This document shows, piece by piece, positions 1 to 6,377 of a stretch of DNA of 64,000 nt. A program made the translations under genes and the position numbers. The stretch lies in assembly GCF_001570605.1 (NCBI RefSeq), contig NZ_BBXG01000011.1:1-64000 (forward strand), in the 5' to 3' direction. Within the stretch, counting starts at the first letter, position 1. Each line of letters begins with the position of its first letter. Source of the DNA: Herbidospora cretacea (GTDB lineage Bacteria; Actinomycetota; Actinomycetes; Streptosporangiales; Streptosporangiaceae). The notes under the pieces were generated by a model, which saw nothing but the letters and a program-made list of their open reading frames with translations, was not told the origin of the DNA and ran no database searches.

Positions 1-304
1 CCGTTGAGGGCGGCAGGCCCACGATCGGGCCCAGGCGGGCCGGGCCGAGTTTGCGGGTGGCGCGCAGCTGGCAGACCTGGGTCTCGACCTCCGCCGGGGT
101 GCGATGCGGTGTAGTGCGGGGGCGGCTGGAGCGGTCATGGAGACCAGAGGGCCCTTCCTGCCGCCAGCGGCGCACCCATTTGTGGGCGGTGGCGCGGGAG
201 ATGCCCATCTCGGCCGCCACGTGGGCCACCGGCCGTCCGGATTGGACCCGATCGATGAGCAGTTGGCGGCCATACACGGTCAGCCGGGCGTTACGGTGGG
301 GCAC
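1..304 (-). CDS. IS481-family transposase, N-terminal part
   Basis: Read from GTG at 304 the product starts VPHRNARLTVYGRQLL and continues with a helix-turn-helix (HVAAEMGISRATAHKWVRRW), then a basic linker (GLHDRSSRPRTTPHRTP). This is the typical DNA-binding N-terminus of IS481-type transposases; the DDE catalytic core would lie left of position 1. About 101 codons are present. A GGAGG lies 8 bases before the GTG, but inside a 14-bp perfect stem. Start and family are well supported; activity cannot be judged. Confidence 0.75.
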   Translation of the reverse strand, partial: MPHRNARLTVYGRQLLIDRVQSGRPVAHVAAEMGISRATAHKWVRRWRQEGPSGLHDRSSRPRTTPHRTPAEVETQVCQLRATRKLGPARLGPIVGLPPST

Positions 305-356
305 GAAGACCTCCGGTGGGCGGTTCCTAGACAGCTCCACCACACCGGAGGTCTTC
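305..356 (-). promoter_or_regulatory. Hairpin sequestering the transposase ribosome binding site
   Basis: Positions 305-318 (GAAGACCTCCGGTG) and 343-356 (CACCGGAGGTCTTC) are perfect inverted repeats of 14 bp with a 24-base loop. The transposase Shine-Dalgarno sequence is in the arm next to the GTG at 304. A transcript entering from outside the element would fold and hide it. A weak internal promoter (TTGATC at 368-363) might start transcription within the loop and escape folding; that part is inference. Confidence 0.6.
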
Positions 357-402
357 GCTATTGATCAACCCCTGCAGTCAACAACGTTCGTGGTCAATAC
401 AT

Positions 403-1530
403 CTAGTCGACGATCACGTCCCACTCCAGCTCACCCTTGACCACCGTGGGCTTCCAGTAGCCGACCTGGCCGCCCTTCTCCAGCGCGTCGGCGGTGAGCC
501 GGAGGAGCTCCAGGTACGAGCGGATCTCGCGGCCTCCCGGCGTGAAGCTCATCGAGCCCTCATGGTCGGTGTCGCCGACGTCCCCCACGACCGAGTCGAT
601 GACGAGATGGTCGCCGCCCAGACTGGCCGCGAAGGGGATCATGCGGCCGTCCCACCAGTCGAACCGGTCGTCGTAGTTCATGGTGTCGATCTCACACAGC
701 GTCTTCCAGTTCGACGCCATCCCGGCCACCGGCAGGAGTTCGCCGCCGAGGATGCCGAACCCCCACGCCTTACGGCTGGTGACGCTGCCGTCGTGCCGCA
801 GCAGCGAGGCCTTCAGATCGTCGGGGAACCGCAGGCCCATATTCGCCTCGGCGGCCGCGATCCTCTTCGGGGTGGCGGGCCCGGCGAGGGTGGCGCGGGT
901 CTTGGGCGCGTTGGCCGCGAGCCACCGCTCGATCCGCCGCCACTGGTGATCGACCAGCCGGGTGGTCCTCTTCGCGGGCGCGGCGACCACTGGCCGTCTC
1001 TTCGGGGGTAAGCAGTCGGCGTCCCGCTCGTCGACCGGCTCACTGACCGGTTCACTGACCGGTTCACTGACCGGGGCGGGGAAGGACTCGTTCTCCAGAT
1101 ACGCCGGGCCCGGGTCCCTGAACTCGTCGATCCCGGCCCAGTCGACCTCGACCTCTTCGACGGGGACACTTGAGTCGACGTCGGGCTTGTCGAAGACGGC
1201 GTACACGACCGCCTGCCCGAGAACGGCCACGACGGTCAGCGCCACCCCGGCGACCGCCCAGCGCGGCCACGGCCCGCGCGGCTTCCGGGGCACCCGCTCG
1301 CCCCGCATGCGGGCGAAGTCCTCCTCGGTGGGCCGCCCGAGAACCGGAACGGGAGGCCACTCCGGGATCTCCGGCTCCGCGGATTGCGCCACGACTGGTT
1401 CCGGGTGTCGACGCCATAAGAAGAACACAGTGGCCACGGCCGTCGCGACCGTGACCAAGAAGATGATTAACGCCTGGGGCGTGAGAAATCGCCGCACGCC
1501 CGGCAGGCTATACCGGGCGACGATCTCCAA
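403..1530 (-). CDS. Membrane-anchored SMI1/KNR4 (SUKH)-like protein
   Basis: 375 aa. Two hydrophobic segments (about residues 17-40 and 90-113) flank a proline-rich stretch. A second linker has an in-frame PVSE repeat, and a C-terminal domain (about 200-370) contains W-RIERWLAAN, IAAAEANMGLRFPDDLKASLLRHDGS and a late E-I-RSYLELL helix, which resembles SUKH/SMI1-KNR4 domains. SUKH proteins often act as immunity proteins to secreted toxins, but no toxin is visible beside it. The function is therefore unassigned; the two TM segments are unusual for the family. The start at 1530 is the first ATG of the frame. Confidence 0.6.
   Translation of the reverse strand: MEIVARYSLPGVRRFLTPQALIIFLVTVATAVATVFFLWRRHPEPVVAQSAEPEIPEWPPVPVLGRPTEEDFARMRGERVPRKPRGPWPRWAVAGVALTVVAVLGQAVVYAVFDKPDVDSSVPVEEVEVDWAGIDEFRDPGPAYLENESFPAPVSEPVSEPVSEPVDERDADCLPPKRRPVVAAPAKRTTRLVDHQWRRIERWLAANAPKTRATLAGPATPKRIAAAEANMGLRFPDDLKASLLRHDGSVTSRKAWGFGILGGELLPVAGMASNWKTLCEIDTMNYDDRFDWWDGRMIPFAASLGGDHLVIDSVVGDVGDTDHEGSMSFTPGGREIRSYLELLRLTADALEKGGQVGYWKPTVVKGELEWDVIVD
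1036..1071 (-). repeat. In-frame 12-bp tandem repeat (x3)
   Basis: Three copies of a CGGTTCACTGAC-like 12-mer (the first has CGGC) lie inside the SUKH-like gene and encode the repeated S-E-P-V linker. Twelve bases keep the frame, so copy number changes would only alter linker length. Confidence 0.75.
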
Positions 1531-1534
1531 AACC

Positions 1535-2272
1535 CTAATACCTGTGGCCGGGCCACCGCGGGTCCTCGTAACGCGCCGGATCCGGCAGGCCCAGCAGCCT
1601 CACCCGATCGAGCAGTTCCCCGGAGGCGCCGGCCCTCCGGAGCCGGGCCGGGGCGTGGCGCAGGACCCAGGCCGTCAGCTCGACGCGTTTGTCCTCCTCG
1701 TCGTCCCAGCTCTCCCAGGGCAGCTGGTCCCCGAGGAGGGCGTACTCCCAGGACGCCACCGCTTCGGCCAGGTGCCGGTCGGCCACGTCATGCGTCTGCC
1801 TCTCCCATACCTGGAGCCACGGGCTCAGCGTGCCGGAGGCCTCGACACAGACGGTGAGGACGTCGTGGGCGGGCATCCCCGGATCCGGGTCGCCCAGCGT
1901 GCACGCCCACCAGACGCGCAGGAAGTCCCCCACCGCCGCGCCCTCCTCGGCGGGCCGCTCGTGCCAGTCGCCCCGATCCAGGCAACGCCCGGCCTGGCCC
2001 ATTCCGAACCACGGCTCGACCCGGCCATGGACGAGGGCGACGGTGAACTGGGGCAGGATGCGGCGCAGCACGGCCCCGGGGTCGTCCCAGTCGCCCGCCC
2101 GCCAGGTGCGCTGGAGGAGGTCGTGGTCCAGCTCCACGTCAGGCACCTTCAGCAGGGCGAGCTCTTCCGCGCTCCCCCAGTGACACTCGCAGTTGCTCTC
2201 GTCGGGACGGGCGGTCGCGCCGCGGAAGGTGACGGCCACCTGGTCGAGCGCGGCGACGAGGTCAGGGTGCAT
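1535..2272 (-). CDS. Hypothetical protein with CECHWG motif
   Basis: 245 aa from the ATG at 2272; an upstream in-frame start at 2332 would add 20 residues with no better ribosome site. No family recognised. It has a Cys/His cluster near the N-terminus (SNCECHWGSAEELALL), many Trp residues and a charged C-terminus (EDPRWPGHRY). It is predicted cytoplasmic, with no signal or TM segment. It lies downstream of the ECF sigma gene on the same strand with a gap of about 127 bases holding a dispersed repeat, so co-transcription is possible but not shown. Confidence 0.6.
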   Translation of the reverse strand: MHPDLVAALDQVAVTFRGATARPDESNCECHWGSAEELALLKVPDVELDHDLLQRTWRAGDWDDPGAVLRRILPQFTVALVHGRVEPWFGMGQAGRCLDRGDWHERPAEEGAAVGDFLRVWWACTLGDPDPGMPAHDVLTVCVEASGTLSPWLQVWERQTHDVADRHLAEAVASWEYALLGDQLPWESWDDEEDKRVELTAWVLRHAPARLRRAGASGELLDRVRLLGLPDPARYEDPRWPGHRY

Positions 2273-2344
2273 GGGGGCATTGTTCCGGGGGGCGTTCGCC
2301 TTCCGGAACGCCACCAGCCGTGAAGGCCACACCTGGTCGTGTGG

Positions 2345-2372
2345 CCGGCCAGGCGGAGCCGTAACGGAAGAA
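2345..2372 (+). repeat. Dispersed intergenic repeat, family A, copy 1
   Basis: Contains GGCGGAGCCGTAACGGAAGA followed by AAG, preceded by GGCCGGCCA. The same core recurs at 4799-4830, 18107-18140 and 42684-42715. It lies just beyond the stop codon of the ECF sigma gene. Confidence 0.8.
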
Positions 2373-2399
2373 AGCCTTTGAACCGACTGCGGCGAGGAG

Positions 2400-2987
2400 T
2401 TACGCGGCCATCGCCTCGCGGACGACGCCCTCCTCGCGGGCGTAGCCCTCCAGCATCCCCCGCAACTGCCGCCGCCCCCGGTGCAGCCGCGACATCACCG
2501 TCCCGATGGGGGTGCCCATCCGGTCGGCGATCTCTTTGTAGGCGAAGCCCTCGACGTCGGCGAGGTAGACGGCCACCCGGAACTCCTCGGGCAGCGAGCG
2601 GAGCGCGTTCATCACGATGTTGTCCGGGAGCGAGTCGAGCGCCTCGTTCTCCGCCGAGCGGAGCCCGGTGGAGGTGTGGGACTCGGCGGCGGCGAGCTGC
2701 CAGTCCTCGATCTCCTCGGCCGCCGACAGCTTGGGCGAGCGCTGCTTCTTGCGGTAGTCGTTGATGAAGTTGTTGGTCAGGATGCGGTGCAGCCAGGCCT
2801 TGAGGTTGGTGCCCTCGCGGAACTGGTGGTAGGAGGTGAACGCCTTGGTCACCGTCTCCTGCACGAGATCCTCGGCGTCGGCCGGGTTGCGGGTGAGTCG
2901 CATGGCGGACGCGTAGAGCTGGCTGGTCACCGGCACGACGTCGCGCTCGAACCAGGCCTGACGCTGCTCGTCGGTCATCGAGATCAT
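2400..2987 (-). CDS. ECF RNA polymerase sigma factor, SigR/SigH-like
   Basis: 195 aa. Region 2 is at about 20-90 ([20 protein letters not shown], then [20 protein letters not shown]) and region 4 at about 125-180 ([40 protein letters not shown]). The D-AEDLVQET and [14 protein letters not shown] signatures match the SigR/SigH oxidative-stress group. Start chosen at 2987 because GGGGGG lies 7 bases upstream; the Met four codons in is less well spaced. SigR genes are normally followed at once by the zinc anti-sigma gene rsrA; here no HxxxCxxC protein follows. Role in redox stress is family inference. Confidence 0.85.
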   Translation of the reverse strand: MISMTDEQRQAWFERDVVPVTSQLYASAMRLTRNPADAEDLVQETVTKAFTSYHQFREGTNLKAWLHRILTNNFINDYRKKQRSPKLSAAEEIEDWQLAAAESHTSTGLRSAENEALDSLPDNIVMNALRSLPEEFRVAVYLADVEGFAYKEIADRMGTPIGTVMSRLHRGRRQLRGMLEGYAREEGVVREAMAA

Positions 2988-3215
2988 GTCATCCCCCCTG
3001 CTGAACTCTCCCCCGATTACCCGTCCGCTGTGGCTCCATGCGGGTTCGGCGGATCCCGTCGCTATGGTCTCAACCGGCCCGTAAGTCGGGCGTTAGGCGG
3101 TGAATCAGCGAGCGTGGCCTCGGTCACACGCAAGCCGGACAGGTCTCATTAGCGTAACACTGAACCCCCTAACCGGCGTAAAATGTGTCAAACCACACTC
3201 ACTACAGTGGGCCGC

Positions 3216-4286
3216 ATGAAACACGTGGACCGGCACGACCCCGCGACGCGGACCTGGGTGAACGACGCCATCCGCGCCGTCGAGGCCGACGCGAACCGCA
3301 GCTGCGACACCCATCTCCACGTCTTTCCTCTCCCGCCCTCGTGGGGCGTGGACCTCTACCTGAAAGACGAGTCGGTCCACCCGACCGGTTCACTCAAACA
3401 CCGGCTGGCCCGCTCCCTTTTCCTCTACGGCCTGGCCAACGGCTGGATCGGCCCGGCCACGACGATCATCGAAGCCTCCTCCGGCTCGACGGCGGTCAGC
3501 GAGGCGTACTTCGCCCGGCTCCTGGGTCTGCCCTTCATCGCGGTGATCCCAGCCACCACTTCTCCCGAGAAACGGGAGATCATCGAGTTCTACGGCGGCA
3601 AGTGCCACCTGGTCGACGACCCCGGGAAGATCTACGAAGAGTCCACGAGACTGGCGGCCGAGACCGGCGGCCACTACATGGACCAGTTCACCTACGCCGA
3701 ACGGGCCACCGACTGGCGCGGCAACAACAACATCGCCGAGAGCATCTACGAGCAGATGGCGATGGAGCGCTTCCCCGAACCGGCCTGGATCGTCGTCGGC
3801 GCCGGCACCGGCGGCACCTCCGCGACGATCGGCCGCTACATCCGCTACCGCCGCCACTCCACCCGCCTGTGCGTGGCAGACCCCGAGGGCTCGGCCTTCT
3901 ACCCCTCATGGGTGACCGGCGGCTCCCACCCCGGAACCCCGTCGAGGATCGAGGGCATCGGCCGCCCCCGCGTGGAACCGTCGTTCCTCCCGATGATCAT
4001 CGACCGGATGACCTCGGTCCCTGACGCGACCTCGATCGCCGCCATGCGCTGGGTCAACGAGGTCACCCACCACGAGGTCGGAGCCTCGACCGGCACCAAC
4101 GTGGCCGCCGCCATCGAGATCATCCGCGAGATGCGCAGCCACGGCGTCCGAGGCAGCGTGGTGACCCTGATCTGCGACAGCGCCACCCGCTACAAGGGCA
4201 CCTACCTGAAGGACTCCTGGCTCAAGAAGAGCGGCATCGACATCACCCCGGCCCTCGACGACTTCCGCGCCCTGTTCCGCCGCTAG
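3216..4286 (+). CDS. PLP-dependent cysteine synthase family protein
   Basis: 356 aa fold-type II PLP enzyme. The cofactor lysine is in [13 protein letters not shown], the Ser/Thr substrate loop in [15 protein letters not shown], and the phosphate-binding glycine loop in [14 protein letters not shown]. These fit cysteine synthase, cystathionine beta-synthase or cysteine desulfhydrase (the Mycobacterium Cds1 type); the sequence alone does not separate these. The GTG/ATG-rich upstream region gives an earlier ATG at 3183, but ATG 3216 (MKHVDRHDP) fits family N-termini better. Divergent from the sigma gene, with a shared 228-base upstream region. Confidence 0.8.
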   Translation: MKHVDRHDPATRTWVNDAIRAVEADANRSCDTHLHVFPLPPSWGVDLYLKDESVHPTGSLKHRLARSLFLYGLANGWIGPATTIIEASSGSTAVSEAYFARLLGLPFIAVIPATTSPEKREIIEFYGGKCHLVDDPGKIYEESTRLAAETGGHYMDQFTYAERATDWRGNNNIAESIYEQMAMERFPEPAWIVVGAGTGGTSATIGRYIRYRRHSTRLCVADPEGSAFYPSWVTGGSHPGTPSRIEGIGRPRVEPSFLPMIIDRMTSVPDATSIAAMRWVNEVTHHEVGASTGTNVAAAIEIIREMRSHGVRGSVVTLICDSATRYKGTYLKDSWLKKSGIDITPALDDFRALFRR

Positions 4287-4305
4287 AGCCTGGCATGATC
4301 GCCGG

Positions 4306-4794
4306 ATGAGGAAGGCCACCGCCCGCACCTACACCTGGCTCTACCGCGACTCCACCGACGACGCCGGGGACACCTGGCTGGAGGTCGCGTTCGTCCGGGG
4401 CCTGTCCCCCGACGAGGCGCTCGCCCGGCTCGCCGGCGAGAAGGAGCTCTACGCGGCCCCCGCCGAGGGCGGCACGGTCGTGTTCTGCGGCGAACTCAGC
4501 GAGCACCCGCTCCGCCTGGCTGCCATGGCCTCCGCCGGGACCGCCGCCGCCGTGGTCATGATCACCGTCGGCGACGACCTCTTCGCCTACTACGAAGACG
4601 GCAGACTGATCACCAAGTTCAGCCTGTTCTCCTACGACCGCCGCGAGGGCGTCGACCCCGACCGGCTCGGAGCCGAGGTCGAAGACCTGCGCCTCCACCT
4701 CACGGGCGAGTCGAACGACTTCCCCAGCGACTACGTGGCCCGCGCGCTCGCACTGGCCGACCGCGCGACGGGAGTGCGGCTCCCGCGCCAGTGA
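4306..4794 (+). CDS. DUF6461-like hypothetical protein
   Basis: 162 aa, begins 19 bases after the PLP gene on the same strand, so probably co-transcribed. The segment W-EVAFVRGLSPDEALARLAG and the later SLFSYDRREGVDPDRL recall the DUF6461 family of small actinobacterial proteins of unknown role. No signal peptide or membrane segment. Ends in TGA directly followed by a family A repeat. Confidence 0.65.
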   Translation: MRKATARTYTWLYRDSTDDAGDTWLEVAFVRGLSPDEALARLAGEKELYAAPAEGGTVVFCGELSEHPLRLAAMASAGTAAAVVMITVGDDLFAYYEDGRLITKFSLFSYDRREGVDPDRLGAEVEDLRLHLTGESNDFPSDYVARALALADRATGVRLPRQ

Positions 4795-4798
4795 AGAT

Positions 4799-4838
4799 CT
4801 TCTTCCGTTACGGCTCCGCCCACCCCAGCCCCGACCGA
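4799..4838 (-). repeat. Dispersed intergenic repeat, family A, copy 2
   Basis: On the plus strand TCTTCTTCCGTTACGGCTCC then GCCCACCCCAGCCCCGACC: the reverse complement of the core at 2345. It lies between the stop codons of the DUF6461-like gene and ftsY (convergent). Confidence 0.8.
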
Positions 4839-4915
4839 GGCTCCCGGCGATCGCCACCCCCGGCGCCGACCGGCCGCGCCCGCCTCCGCGCCCAACGCCG
4901 TAAAGCCGAACGGTG

Positions 4916-6082
4916 TTAGGCGTCGCCCAGGAGGGCGTCCACGAAGACCTCGGGGTCGAACGGCGCCAGGTCGTCGGGACCCTCGCCGAGGCCCACCAGC
5001 TTCACCGGCACCCCCAGCTCCCGCTGCACCGAGATCACGATGCCGCCCTTGGCCGTCCCGTCGAGCTTGGTCAGCGCGATCCCCGTGATGTTGACGACCT
5101 CGCCGAACACCTGCGCCTGCCGCATCCCGTTCTGCCCCGTCGTCGCGTCGAGCACGAGCAGCACCTCGTCAACCTGGGCCTTCTTCTCGATGACCCGCTT
5201 GACCTTGCCCAGCTCGTCCATCAGACCGGTCTTCGTGTGGAGCCGCCCGGCGGTGTCGACGATCACCACGTCGGCCTTGTCGGCGATCCCCCGCGACACC
5301 GCGTCGAACGCCACCGACGCCGGGTCACCCGCCTCCGGACCCCGGACCACCGGAGCCCCGACCCGGTCCCCCCACGTCTGGAGCTGGTCGGCGGCGGCGG
5401 CACGGAAGGTGTCGGCCGCGCCCAGCACCACGGTCTTGCCGTCGCCGATCAGCGAGCGGGCCAGCTTGCCGGTCGTGGTCGTCTTCCCCGTCCCGTTCAC
5501 CCCGACGACCAGCAGGACCGCCGGGCGCGCACCGGGCGCGGACGTGTGGAGGGTCCGGTCGAGGCCCGGGTCGATCTGGGTGAGCAACTCGGCCCGGAGC
5601 AGGGCACGCACCTCCGACGGGGTGCGGCTGCCCAGAACCTTCACCTTGGTCTTCAGGTCCTCCACCATGGCCCGCGTCGGCGCGACCCCGACATCGGCCG
5701 TGATCAGGGTCTCCTCGATCTCGTCCCAGACGTCGTCGTCGAGCCGGTCACGCGACAGCAGTTCCAGCAGCCCCCGGCCCAGCGTCGTCTGCGACCGCGC
5801 CAGCCGCGCCCGCAGCCGGATCATCCGCCCCGCCGACGGCGGCGGGACCTCCACCTCGGGAGCCTTGACCAGCTCCTCGGCCGGCGCGGCCGGAGCCGGC
5901 GGCGCGAGCGTGTCGACCGCCCCCGCCTCTTCCTCCTCGACCGGCGGCGCGGGGGCCTGCGGGGTCGGGGCCGGCGGCGGCAGGGTCGTCTTCGACCGCG
6001 GCCTGACGAGCAGGGCGGTGGTGCCTACGCCCAGCAGAAGGACGACGATGATGATCGCGATGATGCCGATGTACCCATCCAC
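4916..6082 (-). CDS. ftsY: Signal recognition particle receptor FtsY
   Basis: 388 aa SRP-receptor GTPase that docks ribosome-nascent chain-SRP complexes at the membrane. It has an N-terminal TM helix (residues 4-27), an acidic/proline-rich A region (30-85), the N four-helix domain (90-170) and the G domain with P-loop GVNGTGKTTTTGKLA, the insertion-box motif DTFRAAAADQLQ, DTAGR and TKLDGTAKGG. In actinomycetes it lies near smc as here, though a GH95 gene and a repeat intervene. The TM anchor is typical of actinobacterial FtsY. Confidence 0.97.
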   Translation of the reverse strand: MDGYIGIIAIIIVVLLLGVGTTALLVRPRSKTTLPPPAPTPQAPAPPVEEEEAGAVDTLAPPAPAAPAEELVKAPEVEVPPPSAGRMIRLRARLARSQTTLGRGLLELLSRDRLDDDVWDEIEETLITADVGVAPTRAMVEDLKTKVKVLGSRTPSEVRALLRAELLTQIDPGLDRTLHTSAPGARPAVLLVVGVNGTGKTTTTGKLARSLIGDGKTVVLGAADTFRAAAADQLQTWGDRVGAPVVRGPEAGDPASVAFDAVSRGIADKADVVIVDTAGRLHTKTGLMDELGKVKRVIEKKAQVDEVLLVLDATTGQNGMRQAQVFGEVVNITGIALTKLDGTAKGGIVISVQRELGVPVKLVGLGEGPDDLAPFDPEVFVDALLGDA

Positions 6083-6110
6083 AAAACGTCAGTCTGGCAG
6101 AGCTGTGTCA

Positions 6111-6263
6111 ATGGCCGTGCCTCCGGCACGGCGGGCCTGCCGCTCTTGTCCGCTGTCTTCCCTCCTCCGCTCTGGTCGCTGCGCTCCCGGCGCTCCGTCA
6201 GTCCAGACACCGGCGCGGCAGGCCGGTCTATGGCCGTGCCTCCGGCACGGCGGGCCTGCCGCT
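6111..6263 (+). repeat. Dispersed intergenic repeat, family B, copy 1 (with internal 34-bp direct repeat)
   Basis: ATGGCCGTGCCTCCGGCACG plus 14 more identical bases occurs at 6111-6144 and again at 6230-6263. Each has the perfect hairpin GCCGTGCC-TCC-GGCACGGC. The sequence between them (CTTCCCTCCTCCGCTCTGGT, then CGCTGCGCTC and a final CAGTCCAG) is matched in parallel order by the reverse complement of 48068-48193. It fills the gap between the GH95 stop and the ftsY start; no gene is seen at 6083-6377. Confidence 0.75.
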
Positions 6264-6377
6264 GACGGGCAGGGGGTACCTGCGTGTAGCGGAGACCGGT
6301 CTGAGCGTATGAAGTCGCCGGCCCGGCAGCACGAGGACAACGAACGGGGGGCGGTGAACGGAAGCGGGTCGGGGGTG

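Larger units (their letters stand above)
1..383 (-). mobile_element. IS481-family insertion sequence, partial (one end)
   Basis: The window opens inside an insertion sequence whose transposase reads leftwards off the edge. The end is placed at 383 because the minus strand there begins TGTTGACTGCAGGGG, and TGT-initiated termini are usual for IS481 elements. The other end and any target duplication lie outside the window. The element sits 20 bases beyond the stop codon of the SUKH-like gene, so it does not interrupt a visible gene. Confidence 0.7.

Noticed and set aside
962-2323. 453-codon open frame on the plus strand opposite two minus-strand genes
   Set aside because: Low-complexity Ser/Thr/Arg then Gly/Pro-rich product with no domain; typical antisense shadow of GC-rich genes.
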